From the NCBI GenBank assembly GCA_035650475.1, contig DASRHP010000009.1:424545-488544 (forward strand): a stretch of DNA of 64,000 bases, written 5' to 3'. The stretch is from Candidatus Binataceae bacterium (GTDB taxonomy: Bacteria; Desulfobacterota; Binatia; Binatales; Binataceae). The translations under genes were made by a program, and so were the position numbers. This document shows, in pieces, positions 1-7,216 of the stretch (the stretch's first letter is position 1; the number at the start of each line of letters is the position of its first letter). The notes below the pieces were generated by a model that was not told the DNA's origin, did no database searches, and saw nothing but the letters and a program-made list of their open reading frames with translations.

Positions 1-1275
1 CAGCTCGCCGCAGAGCAGCCGGCGCGCCACCTCGGCGGTGTAGGCCGGGTCGGGAACGCCGCCGCCAGCGCCGCGCAGGCCGCTCAGGATGCGATGGAGC
101 AGCTTGTTGACGAGCGCGCGGGTGAGTGACTCGATGCGCGCGCGTTCGGCGGGCTCGAGCCCGGCCAGCCATGCGCGGTGGCGTCCGAGCTCGGCCTCGC
201 GCAGTTGCTCGATACTCACGCGGATGTCCTTGATTGCGGGCACCAGCTCCAGGCCGCTCATCCAGCGCATGAAGGAGTCAAGCTCGGCGGCGACGATCGC
301 CTCGGCCTTGTCGGCCTCGCGCGCCCGCTCATCGCGCGACTCCGCGACCACCGCGCCGAGATCGTCGATGTCGTAGAGGTAAACGTTCTCCAGCGCGTTA
401 AGGCTCGCGTCGAAATTGCGCGGCACTCCAACGTCGATCAGGAACATCGGGCGGTAGCGCCGCTCGCGCAGGATCGCCTCCAGGTCGGCGGACTCAAGCA
501 CCGGACGAGCTGCGGCGAGCGAACCGATCACGATGTCGGCGAGCTTGAGGTAGGGTCGATGGTTTTCGAACGGAACCGCGGTACCGCCCAGCGAACGCGC
601 CAGCGCCACCGCGTTATCAAACGTGCGGCTGGTCACCAGCAAAGTCTCGGCGCCGAGACCGCGCAACTGGCGCGCGGTCAGTTCGGCCATCTGCCCCGCG
701 CCCATCAGCATCACGGTCTTGTCGGCCAGAGTGTCAAAGATCCGTCCCGCAAGGCGCGCGGCGGCGGAGCTGACCGACACCGAGCCGCGCCCGATGAACG
801 TCGCCTTGCGCACGCGTTTGGCCACCGAGAAGGCGCGATGGAAGGCGCGATGGAGCACCAGGCCCACGCTGTGGGCTTCGGCCGCCTGCGCATAGGCGGT
901 CTTGAGCTGGCCCAGGATCTGCGGCTCGCCGACCACCATCGAGTCAAGGCTCGCGCCGACGCGGAACAGATGGCGGGCGGCTTCGCGCCCCTCGAAGCGG
1001 TAAAGCGCGGGCCGGAACAATGCCGCATCCACATCGCGGTCGGCGGCGAGGAAGTCGGCCGCCTCGGCGCCCGCGCGCGCAGGCTCGGCGGAGACGCCGA
1101 CGATCTCGACGCGGTTGCAGGTCGAGATCAGCGCGGCTTCGCTGAGCGCCGGCGCGCGCAGCTTGAGCCGGCCCAGGGCCGCAACGATCTCCTGGTCGGG
1201 ATAGGCCAGCCGCTCGCGGACCGCGACCGGCGCGGTGCGATAGTTGACGCCGACGATGAGCAGCGCTTCGTCCAT
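1..1275 (-). CDS. hemA: Glutamyl-tRNA reductase HemA (3' end cut by window edge)
   Basis: HemA makes glutamate-1-semialdehyde from glutamyl-tRNA with NADPH, the first step of C5 tetrapyrrole synthesis in the cytoplasm. The reading frame stays open for 425 residues to base 1. It begins IVGVNYRTAPVAVRE, has the catalytic-cysteine motif STCNRVEI (Cys53), GEPQILGQLK near residue 116, and an NADPH-binding GAGQMAEL stretch near residue 187. Its ATG lies 3 bases after the stop of the CcsA-like gene, so the two are probably co-transcribed with the precorrin-2 dehydrogenase upstream. This is a common haem/cytochrome grouping. Only the extreme C-terminus is missing. Confidence 0.95.
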   Translation of the reverse strand, partial: MDEALLIVGVNYRTAPVAVRERLAYPDQEIVAALGRLKLRAPALSEAALISTCNRVEIVGVSAEPARAGAEAADFLAADRDVDAALFRPALYRFEGREAARHLFRVGASLDSMVVGEPQILGQLKTAYAQAAEAHSVGLVLHRAFHRAFSVAKRVRKATFIGRGSVSVSSAAARLAGRIFDTLADKTVMLMGAGQMAELTARQLRGLGAETLLVTSRTFDNAVALARSLGGTAVPFENHRPYLKLADIVIGSLAAARPVLESADLEAILRERRYRPMFLIDVGVPRNFDASLNALENVYLYDIDDLGAVVAESRDERAREADKAEAIVAAELDSFMRWMSGLELVPAIKDIRVSIEQLREAELGRHRAWLAGLEPAERARIESLTRALVNKLLHRILSGLRGAGGGVPDPAYTAEVARRLLCGEL

Positions 1276-1278
1276 CGC

Positions 1279-2109
1279 CTAGCCGAAAGTGCCTCCATGC
1301 TTGCCGGGAAAGACCAGGCTTACGCCCAGGAACGATCCGAGCAGGACCGTGAAGACCGCCAACGTCAGCGCCGCCGCGCGCCGGCCGCGCCATCCCACCG
1401 TGATCCGCGATTCGAGCAGCGCCGCGTACAACAGCCACGTCAGCAGCGACCACGACTCCTGCGGCTCCCACGACCAGAAATGCCCCCAGGTCGCCTCAGC
1501 CCAGATCGCGCCGCTGACGATCGCCAGCGAGAGCATCACGAAGCCCCACTCCAGCAGGCGGTAGTTGATGCGGTCGAGCTTCTCGAGGCTCGGCACCGGC
1601 TGGCCCGCCGGCGCCAACGGGCGCTTCGCCTTCAGCCGCGATTCGTACACCAGGTAGGCGAGACTGACCCCGGCGGCGACCACGAACAGCGCGTCGCCGA
1701 GAAAGGCGAGCGTCACATGCACCGGCAGCCACGCGCTGCGCAGGCTCTGGGGGATTATCAGGCGCCCGGGACGCGTCAGGACGTACGCCGCGCCCGCGGC
1801 CAGCAGCACGCCGGGCGCGACGAAGGCGCCGAGCACCTGGATGCGCATGCGCACGATCAGCGCGAGGCTTACGATCGCCGTAAGCCAGGCCAGGAAGGAC
1901 AGCGACTGCGCGAAGTTGGTGACCGGGATGTTGCCGGCCGCCAGGGCTCCCACCACCAGGTCGAGCGTATGGAACAGGACCGCCGCGCCGAGCAGCGGCA
2001 CCGCCTGCTCCGACCATCGCGTGCGGTTCGTAACTCGCCCGCCCACGAATCCCGCGGCGCTCAGCGCGTAGCAGACCAGGGCAGGCGGCAACCAGATCGT
2101 CGTGTTCAT
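1279..2109 (-). CDS. ccsA: CcsA/HemX-type cytochrome c assembly membrane protein
   Basis: Integral membrane protein of 276 residues with about eight hydrophobic segments. The tryptophan-rich WWD-type signature WGHFWSWEPQES lies at residues 208-219, which in this family forms the haem-handling site. Candidate haem-ligand histidines are His47 (LFHTLD) and His131. In system II cytochrome c maturation such proteins move haem across the membrane. The HemX relatives found beside hemA are instead thought to affect HemA level. Because this copy sits directly upstream of hemA, both roles are open. The short N-terminus and lack of a CcsB/ResB partner in the window leave the assignment at family level. 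Confidence 0.85.
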   Translation of the reverse strand: MNTTIWLPPALVCYALSAAGFVGGRVTNRTRWSEQAVPLLGAAVLFHTLDLVVGALAAGNIPVTNFAQSLSFLAWLTAIVSLALIVRMRIQVLGAFVAPGVLLAAGAAYVLTRPGRLIIPQSLRSAWLPVHVTLAFLGDALFVVAAGVSLAYLVYESRLKAKRPLAPAGQPVPSLEKLDRINYRLLEWGFVMLSLAIVSGAIWAEATWGHFWSWEPQESWSLLTWLLYAALLESRITVGWRGRRAAALTLAVFTVLLGSFLGVSLVFPGKHGGTFG

Positions 2110-2124
2110 CGCGGCGGTATGGAT

Positions 2125-2826
2125 TCAGCGCGCGGCGCGCTCGTCGCGCCCGCGCCCGATGTTAAATAATGCCGGGTCGATGCCGAGTTCAACCGCCCCG
2201 AAGCCGACGCACTCGACGAGCAGCCGTTCGATCCGCTCCGATTCGCCGCGCGCGATACAGTTCGCGAGATCGGACTCGGCCAGCCGTTTGAGCTTGCGCG
2301 CGCGAAGTTGAGGATCAGGTTCACGCTCGCGCAGCAGGCGGCGCGCCGCGCGCATCAGCTCGAGCGCCGGCGCGTATTCGGGTCCGAAGCGTGATTCCAG
2401 CTCGGCGCGCAACCGGCGCGCCGTCGCGGGGCTGGCGCCCGAGGTCGAGACCGCTATTTGCAAGGCCCCGCGCCGCATCACCGCCGGCGAGATAAAGCTG
2501 CACGCCTCGGGCGCGTCGGCGACGTTGACCGGGATGCCGCGCCGATTTGCTTCCGCAACCACTGCGCCAGCGAGCGTGCGGTCGTCACTTGTTACATAGA
2601 CCAGCGCGGCGCCGTCGAGGTCGCTAGCTTGAAAATCAGGGCCGCGATAGACCAAAGTGCCGGCCTTCGCCATCGCGGCAAGTGCCGGCGTGATCGCGGC
2701 GCCGACCAGTACGGCCTGCGCGTCAGTCTCCAGCAGGTCGCGCACCCTGCGTTCGGCCGCTGCGCCGCCGCCGACCACGACACATCGGCGGCCGTCGACT
2801 CTGAGGAATACGGGCAGATAGCGCAT
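2125..2826 (-). CDS. Precorrin-2 dehydrogenase / sirohydrochlorin ferrochelatase-like (Met8-type)
   Basis: A 233-residue protein with an N-terminal Rossmann fold (CVVVGGGAAAERR, residues 15-27) followed by the siroheme-synthase dimer region. It matches the N-terminal half of CysG and the stand-alone Met8 proteins that oxidise precorrin-2 with NAD and may insert iron to give siroheme. The uroporphyrinogen methyltransferase half of CysG is absent. The start is the ATG at 2826, giving the usual MRYLPVFLRVDGR beginning; a longer upstream frame has no family similarity. It is first in a minus-strand run with the CcsA-like gene (15 bases away) and hemA. Confidence 0.9.
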   Translation of the reverse strand: MRYLPVFLRVDGRRCVVVGGGAAAERRVRDLLETDAQAVLVGAAITPALAAMAKAGTLVYRGPDFQASDLDGAALVYVTSDDRTLAGAVVAEANRRGIPVNVADAPEACSFISPAVMRRGALQIAVSTSGASPATARRLRAELESRFGPEYAPALELMRAARRLLREREPDPQLRARKLKRLAESDLANCIARGESERIERLLVECVGFGAVELGIDPALFNIGRGRDERAAR

Positions 2827-2950
2827 TGATCGCACGGCGATTGTATTACATGAACTTTCCCTGAGACAGGCCGCCTCGTCGGCGAATGGCGCCCGCGTGG
2901 TTGCGCCACACGCAGACGCGCGAGCGGAGCGGAGAGGAGAGAGGAACCAT

Positions 2951-3328
2951 ATGGCAGCGAGCGGCATGCGCGCGATCAATCAAACTCGTGGCACTGTGCT
3001 TTGCGCGCGCTTGGAGGACGCGGGCGGCGTTAGCGGCAAGAGCCGCGGATTGCTTGGCCGCGACGCGCTGGAGGCTGACGCGGGGATGCTGTTCGAGGCC
3101 GGGCGCTGGGAGCCGTTTATGTGGATGCACATGATGTTCATGCGTTTCGCGATCGACATCGTCTTCCTCGACCGGCGCGGCGTCGTGATCAAGATCAATC
3201 GTAATCTGCGGCCGTGGCGGTTCTCTTCTTTGGTCTGGGGCGCGCGCAGGGCGCTCGAACTGGCGGCCGGCGGGGTCGGGCGCAGCGGCACCGAGGTCGG
3301 AGATCAGGTCGTGATCGAACACGGCTGA
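2951..3328 (+). CDS. DUF192 family protein
   Basis: A 125-residue protein matching the DUF192 fold. Visible features are a WMHMMFMRFAIDIVFLD core, followed by a basic strand and the terminal G(T)EVGDQV region. The ATG at 2951 is preceded by a strong purine tract (GGAGAGGAGAGAGG at 2931-2944), which decides the start. No signal peptide is seen, although many relatives are exported. The family has no firmly established function. It is transcribed away from the haem genes and towards the pilus locus, but a 395-base AT-richer gap separates it from the first pilin. Confidence 0.8.
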   Translation: MAASGMRAINQTRGTVLCARLEDAGGVSGKSRGLLGRDALEADAGMLFEAGRWEPFMWMHMMFMRFAIDIVFLDRRGVVIKINRNLRPWRFSSLVWGARRALELAAGGVGRSGTEVGDQVVIEHG

Positions 3329-3396
3329 GTGTGGCAGAGATTTCCGCTCAAAAATCGTTGTTTTGCAATCGATTTCGCCATTATTTCGCAAAAACC

Positions 3397-3438
3397 GCGG
3401 TTGCGCTGCAGCCATTTCGGCGGTTGCGAGAATGCAAC
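3397..3438 (+). promoter_or_regulatory. Candidate upstream activator site (direct repeat plus dyad)
   Basis: Two copies of GCGGTTGCG start 23 bases apart (3397 and 3420). The second overlaps the dyad GTTGC-N6-GCAAC (3423-3438). They lie about 65-105 bases upstream of the -24/-12 promoter, the normal distance for an enhancer bound by an NtrC-family activator. One such activator is encoded at 14041-15429. Binding is inferred. Confidence 0.4.
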
Positions 3439-3501
3439 TTTTGGTTACTCGTCGCGCTAAATGGCGACAGAAATCATCAGGGATAGGGTCAAAAAAATCG
3501 C

Positions 3502-3517
3502 TGGCATGGTTGGTGCT
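3502..3517 (+). promoter_or_regulatory. Sigma-54 (-24/-12) promoter for flp
   Basis: The sequence TGGCATGGTTGGTGCT fits the sigma-54 consensus TGGCACG-N4-TTGCW at the invariant GG (-24) and GC (-12) with exact spacing, and differs only at C6T and T12G. Transcription would begin near 3529, leaving a leader of about 195 bases before the pilin ATG. Confidence 0.65.
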
Positions 3518-3723
3518 ATCAGACAACGCCAAGTCTAGCCAAAAGCAGAAGCAGTTTAGTACTTGATAGCACGTTAAAATTAGTATAGAAGAATGATGCT
3601 GCGAGAGGCGATGCCATGAAGACAGTGACGCATCTCAAGGCCGGATTGGTTAGCCGAGCAGCGATAGAACCGATGCTGGAGCACTCCAGCTCGGATAAAA
3701 AGGAAAGCAAGGAGGAGAGTCGA

Positions 3724-3915
3724 ATGGAGTTTCTGAACAGGTGGTACCTCAAGGCCCGCGAGCGCGTTGCCCGCTTCCAGCGCGGTCAGGACATGACCGA
3801 GTACGCGCTCATCGTGGCCGCCATCGCGATCGTCGTCTTCGCCGCCTACGAGATCATGGGCCAGAGCATCAGCAAGCTGGCCAGCGGTGTCGACTCCTCA
3901 CTGACGAACGCGTAA
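3724..3915 (+). CDS. flp: Flp/Fap-type pilin (copy 1)
   Basis: A 63-residue prepilin, the major subunit of the Tad (type IVb) pilus. It has a short basic leader ending in RG, then QDMTEYALIVAAIAIVVF, fitting the Flp processing site G|XXXXEY. The hydrophobic helix follows cleavage. The ATG at 3724 is chosen because AAGGAGGAGAG lies just upstream and it yields the same 63-residue length as copy 2. No prepilin peptidase (TadV/CpaA) is encoded in this window, so processing depends on a gene elsewhere. A strong 3' hairpin follows. Expression is probably sigma-54 dependent. Confidence 0.95.
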   Translation: MEFLNRWYLKARERVARFQRGQDMTEYALIVAAIAIVVFAAYEIMGQSISKLASGVDSSLTNA

Positions 3916-4266
3916 GCAAGCCTCGAAGAAACGGTTCCATGTTTTTGCCCGGCGGGCGGTCCGATGGCCGCCCGCCGGGTCCCGCCAGACCTGCGCAGTA
4001 CCCCATACAGCTTTGTGATTGTCCTCCGGGCCACTAGCCCGTAAGAACCGGAGCATCTGAAAAAGGGCAGGCGAGAGGCGCTCCTCGAGCCAGGAAGCTG
4101 TTGCGCGCCTGCAACCGGCCTTGGTGCGACGGCGGAACGTTCGCTGTCGCTAATCGCGCCAATCTGTAGTGATTGTGGCGAGCGGCGATGGCGCGCGATC
4201 TGCATGGGCGTCCCTGTTCCCGTGTCGTGGATGGGGGAGTGCTGTGGGCATCGGAGGGGAGGTTCG
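3916..4266 (+). other. Gap between flp copy 1 and the TadG-like gene
   Basis: Apart from the hairpin at 3948-3979, I see no gene in these 351 bases. The last 20 bases carry the purine-rich ribosome-binding region (GGAGGGGAGG) of the next gene. No clear promoter hexamers were found. Confidence 0.5.
3948..3979 (+). terminator. Strong GC hairpin after flp copy 1, no U-tract
   Basis: A perfect 12-base stem (CCCGGCGGGCGG / CCGCCCGCCGGG) with an 8-base loop begins 33 bases after the pilin stop. A T-run precedes the stem and none follows it, so it is not a classic intrinsic terminator. It may shield the 3' end of the pilin mRNA or cause partial termination, giving more pilin than downstream product. 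Confidence 0.5.
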
Positions 4267-4785
4267 ATGAGGGAGTTGACCAAAGGCCATAGTACTATCG
4301 CAATCACCCTTGCATTGCCGCTGATCGTCGGAGCCGTGTCTCTGGGTGGCGCGAGCGCCAGCGTTTACCGGCAGCGCATCGCTCTGCAGGAGGTCGCGGA
4401 CGGCGCCGTTCTGCTCGGAGTCGCCTATCTGCCACACGATCCTGCCAACGCGGCGAAGCTCGCCTTGCGCTACGCAACCTTTCGGGAGCCGAAGTCGCGG
4501 GTCGTGTACGAGCAGGTTTCAGCCGATCGCCGTTCGCTTACAATCGTGATGAAGCGGAAAATCCACTACGTCTTTGGTGATTTGAGCCGCACCCACACCG
4601 ATTTCGTGACCGCGAGAGCGACCGCCACCATAAGAAAAAGCCGCGGAATAGCGGTTCCCGCAGCTCCACCATCAATTACCGCCAAGCCAGCTTCATCAGA
4701 GAAAGATATGACGCTCAGCTGCAATGAAGCGCTGCTCAGGGATGCCTTTGCGCTTGCTAATCTTAAATCATCGACGGCTAGCTAG
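4267..4785 (+). CDS. TadG-like pseudopilin / Flp-locus membrane protein
   Basis: A 172-residue protein beginning MRELTKGHSTIAITLALPLI, with one N-terminal hydrophobic segment (about residues 9-35) and a hydrophilic remainder. The sequence RQRIALQEVADGAVLLGVAY after the helix resembles the N-terminal region of TadG-like proteins (LQxAADAAALAGA). The ATG at 4267 follows a GGAGGGGAGG tract. It is much shorter than full TadG and lacks its VWA-like part. It lies between the two pilin genes, so it is probably a minor pilin or assembly factor. The assignment rests on context plus the helix-adjacent motif. Confidence 0.6.
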   Translation: MRELTKGHSTIAITLALPLIVGAVSLGGASASVYRQRIALQEVADGAVLLGVAYLPHDPANAAKLALRYATFREPKSRVVYEQVSADRRSLTIVMKRKIHYVFGDLSRTHTDFVTARATATIRKSRGIAVPAAPPSITAKPASSEKDMTLSCNEALLRDAFALANLKSSTAS

Positions 4786-4892
4786 GTCTCGCCAAAGAAT
4801 CGGGCTTTGAGCGCCGCAGTAGCACAGGTTAGGGCTCGGCAGACATTTCTCTTTGAAGCAGAATGACGCTCTTAAAAATGAATTAAGATAAC

Positions 4893-4921
4893 TTGACATA
4901 ATAAAGTACCTTGCGTAACAT
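4893..4921 (+). promoter_or_regulatory. Sigma-70-type promoter for flp copy 2
   Basis: TTGACA (4893-4898) is a perfect -35 hexamer, followed after 17 bases by TAACAT (4916-4921). A start near 4928 would leave a leader of about 14 bases containing only the AGGAGG ribosome-binding site. The second pilin thus appears to have its own vegetative promoter, unlike copy 1. Confidence 0.65.
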
Positions 4922-4941
4922 CGTCCCGCAGGAGGGATGTT

Positions 4942-5133
4942 ATGGAACTGGTAGGAAAATGGTTCATTCGTACGCGTGAGCGTCTGGTTCGTCTGGAGCG
5001 CGGTCAGGACATGACCGAGTACGCGCTCATCGTGGCCGCCATCGCGATCGTCGTCTTTGCCGCCTACGAGATCATGGGCCAGAGCATCAGCACGCTTGCC
5101 AGCGGCGTCGACTCGACTTTGTCGAACGCATAA
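4942..5133 (+). CDS. flp: Flp/Fap-type pilin (copy 2)
   Basis: A 63-residue paralogue of the first pilin with the same leader-peptidase context RG|QDMTEYALI and the same helix. The N-terminal leader (MELVGKWFIRTRERLVRLE) differs clearly from copy 1. From the processing site through most of the helix, the DNA of the two genes is almost identical. AGGAGG sits 7 bases before the ATG. It has a separate sigma-70-like promoter and its own 3' hairpin, so the two pilins may be expressed under different conditions yet assemble into the same filament. Confidence 0.95.
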   Translation: MELVGKWFIRTRERLVRLERGQDMTEYALIVAAIAIVVFAAYEIMGQSISTLASGVDSTLSNA

Positions 5134-5495
5134 TTCCCCCTCGGGTACGACGGAGCTCGCGCTCCGTCGCGCCCAACGTCAAGGCTCATAGTCACCGAAG
5201 GGTCTCAAAAAGTACTTCGCGAGAAATGCGTACAGGAAGGGCCATCATCGCTCGCCGCCGTCAAAACGTGCTGTCGCGCCGACAGCGTCATCGCGCTATG
5301 CTCTGGCTAAGATTCGGCGAATGGTGGGGTGGTTTGCTGAGGCCAGATGTCTTTCGAAGCTCCAACTGACACGGTCTTGCTTCCGACTGGTTAACCCCAT
5401 AGTTTGTGGAACTAAAGGTAGGCCAGATAGGCGGTGTCAGCTTCAAGGCGGTTCCAAGTGACCCTTCGTTCGCATCCTCAGAGGCTACTACCGCT
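5134..5495 (+). other. Gap between flp copy 2 and the TadE-like gene
   Basis: These 362 bases hold the hairpin at 5148-5169 and otherwise nothing I can identify. An in-frame GTG at 5406 could lengthen the next protein, but it lacks a ribosome-binding site. A -24/-12-like sequence near 5322 has the wrong spacing. Confidence 0.45.
5148..5169 (+). terminator. GC hairpin after flp copy 2, no U-tract
   Basis: A perfect 9-base stem (CGACGGAGC / GCTCCGTCG) with a TCGC tetraloop begins 14 bases after the stop. As with copy 1 there is no following T-run. mRNA 3' protection or partial termination is plausible. Confidence 0.5.
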
Positions 5496-5993
5496 ATGAC
5501 AGAAAATGCGCCACGGCGTCGCTTCACAGGAACGATTTCTGGATCGCACCGGATAGCGCGAAATCGGGGCCAGGCCGCGGTCGAATTTGCGCTGGTGATG
5601 ATCGTGGCGATGATCGTATTGTTCGCCGCGGTACAGATGGCCGTCATCGGTCAGGCCGCCTTGGCATTGGGCCAGATGAACTACCAAGGCGCGCGTTACG
5701 CCGCGGTGAACAGCAGCGCGAGCTGCAGTCAGGTCGCCACGTACATGGCCGGCGTCGGCTCGCCCACCATTACCAAGAATGGCGTCAGCTGCACCAGCTG
5801 TCCGGCAAGTGGTGGTGCGGTCGGTGTCCAGATGACGTGCAGCGGTGGTGCCTGCGGGACTCGCAACTTCGGCGACCCGGTGCAGGTATCACTCTGCTTC
5901 GACGCGAGCAATCTGTTGTTCCTGTCGCAGAACTTTCTCGGGGTCGTTTTTCCAACTCAGCTGAGCAGCACCGAGACGGCGATGACGGAATAG
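5496..5993 (+). CDS. tadE: TadE-like minor pilin
   Basis: A 165-residue protein with the TadE signature RNRGQAAVEFALVMIVAMIV, i.e. a G|XXXXEF processing-type site before a hydrophobic helix (around residues 30-55). TadE proteins are minor pseudopilins needed for Flp pilus assembly and are cut by the dedicated prepilin peptidase. The distal part carries several cysteines (about CSQ, CTSCP, TCSGGACG, LCFD) that could form disulfides outside the cytoplasm. The ATG at 5496 has GAGG 11 bases upstream and is preferred to a GTG at 5406. It precedes the cpaB-tadC run by 87 bases. Confidence 0.85.
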   Translation: MTENAPRRRFTGTISGSHRIARNRGQAAVEFALVMIVAMIVLFAAVQMAVIGQAALALGQMNYQGARYAAVNSSASCSQVATYMAGVGSPTITKNGVSCTSCPASGGAVGVQMTCSGGACGTRNFGDPVQVSLCFDASNLLFLSQNFLGVVFPTQLSSTETAMTE

Positions 5994-6080
5994 GGGCGCA
6001 CACGCGCGCGAATGTATCGAGCGTTTTTATAGACCGGCCCCGGTGGGGGGGCCGCCCGCATCTCGGGGGGGAGGGGTCAG

Positions 6081-7196
6081 ATGAGACGATCGCTGTTGTT
6101 CATGATGCTCGCCGGCGTCGCGGCGCTGGTGGCTGCACTGGTCGTCTACTCGGCGCTCAAGCGGCGCGAGCGCGAAGTCCAGGAGGCGATGGCGCAGTCG
6201 GTCAACGTGGTGGTGGCTGCGCACGATCTCCATATCGGCACCAAGCTTGATCCGGCGGCGGTCAAGCTCACCCGGTGGTCACGCGACAGCGTGCCGCCTG
6301 GCGCGTTCACTGACGTTTCCGCGGTGATCGGCAAGTTCACCAAAACGCCCTTCGTCGAGAACGAGCCGATCGTCGGCAACCGCCTGTTCACAGGCGTGAA
6401 GACTGCGGGCGTGATGCCACTATTGATCCCGCCGGGGATGCGCGCGATGTCGGTGCCGGTGGACGAAGTCAGTGACATCGCGGGCTTCGTTCTGCCCGGC
6501 GCGCATGTCGATGTCCTCGTGGCGCTCCAGGATCCGGCCACCAACAACCAGCCTTTCTCCAAGATCGTTCTGCAAAACGTCGAAACGCTGGCGGTGGCGC
6601 AGGAGATCGAACAGGGCAAGGACGAGCCGAAAGTGGTCAAGGTTGTCACCTTGCTGGTCACGCCGGAGGAAGCCGAGCGATTGGCTCTGGCCAGCCGCGA
6701 GGGCAATCTGCGTCTGGCGCTGCGCAACTACGAAGACACCAAGGTTGTGATGACCAACGGCGCCAACGTGCCGGCCTTGCTGCGCGGCACCAATGCGCCG
6801 CCGCTGATTGCGCAGCAGGCGCCTGCAGTGTCACGTGTCGCTGCGCCGCGCCATGCGCGTCCCAAGGCGGTCAAGATCGAAATTCTGCGCGATGGCAACA
6901 AGAGCGAATCGATTTCCTTCGTGCACGGCCGCAGCGCGCGTAACGCGTCAAGCCTGAACAACACCACCGTGGGCTCGGCCGCCGCAGAGTTCGAAACGGC
7001 CGGGATCGAGGCGGCGACTCCCGCGGTTGAATCGCGGCCGGCGGCGGCAGTAGCGGCCACTGGCGCGCGCCCATCCGCCGGCGCGCCCCGCGGCCGTGCG
7101 GCCTCGCCGTCGGACAGCGTGGGCTTTGCTTCGAGTGCGCCAGGCGCGATTCCATTCGCCTCGGAGCCTAATTCGAAGACTATCGACGTTCCGTGA
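6081..7196 (+). CDS. cpaB: Flp pilus assembly protein CpaB (RcpC)
   Basis: A 371-residue protein with an N-terminal membrane anchor (residues 5-25), a SAF domain (about residues 40-105, VVVAAHDLHIGTKLDPAAVK) and the RcpC/CpaB region that follows (MPLLIPPGMRAMSVPVDEV). CpaB works in the periplasm with the outer-membrane secretin of the Tad system. A GGGGGGAGGGG tract lies just before the ATG. The last 120 residues are Ala/Pro-rich, low in complexity and probably disordered. The stop is 20 bases before the secretin ATG, so it is the first gene of a tight run cpaB-cpaC-cpaE-cpaF-tadB-tadC. Confidence 0.92.
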   Translation: MRRSLLFMMLAGVAALVAALVVYSALKRREREVQEAMAQSVNVVVAAHDLHIGTKLDPAAVKLTRWSRDSVPPGAFTDVSAVIGKFTKTPFVENEPIVGNRLFTGVKTAGVMPLLIPPGMRAMSVPVDEVSDIAGFVLPGAHVDVLVALQDPATNNQPFSKIVLQNVETLAVAQEIEQGKDEPKVVKVVTLLVTPEEAERLALASREGNLRLALRNYEDTKVVMTNGANVPALLRGTNAPPLIAQQAPAVSRVAAPRHARPKAVKIEILRDGNKSESISFVHGRSARNASSLNNTTVGSAAAEFETAGIEAATPAVESRPAAAVAATGARPSAGAPRGRAASPSDSVGFASSAPGAIPFASEPNSKTIDVP

Positions 7197-7216
7197 GTCA
7201 GGGGGAGGATGGGACG

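Larger units (their letters stand above)
3329..3723 (+). other. Intergenic regulatory region before the first Flp pilin
   Basis: This 395-base non-coding stretch is clearly AT-richer than its surroundings. It holds a 9-base direct repeat GCGGTTGCG at 3397-3405 and 3420-3428, a dyad GTTGC-N6-GCAAC at 3423-3438, and a -24/-12 promoter at 3502-3517. The remainder up to the pilin ATG would be a leader of about 195 bases. I see no convincing gene in it; a short in-frame extension of the pilin back to 3616 has no signal or family features. Confidence 0.6.

Noticed and set aside
178..2169. Long open frame (663 codons) on the plus strand over hemA and the CcsA-like gene
   Set aside because: It is antisense to two clear genes, is rich in Arg/His/Gln as expected from the reverse of GC-rich coding sequence, and matches no family.
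5322..5338. Second sigma-54 promoter upstream of the TadE-like gene (TGGTGGGGTGGTTTGCT)
   Set aside because: The GG and GC pairs are one base too far apart for the -24/-12 arrangement, and it is 150 bases from the start codon.
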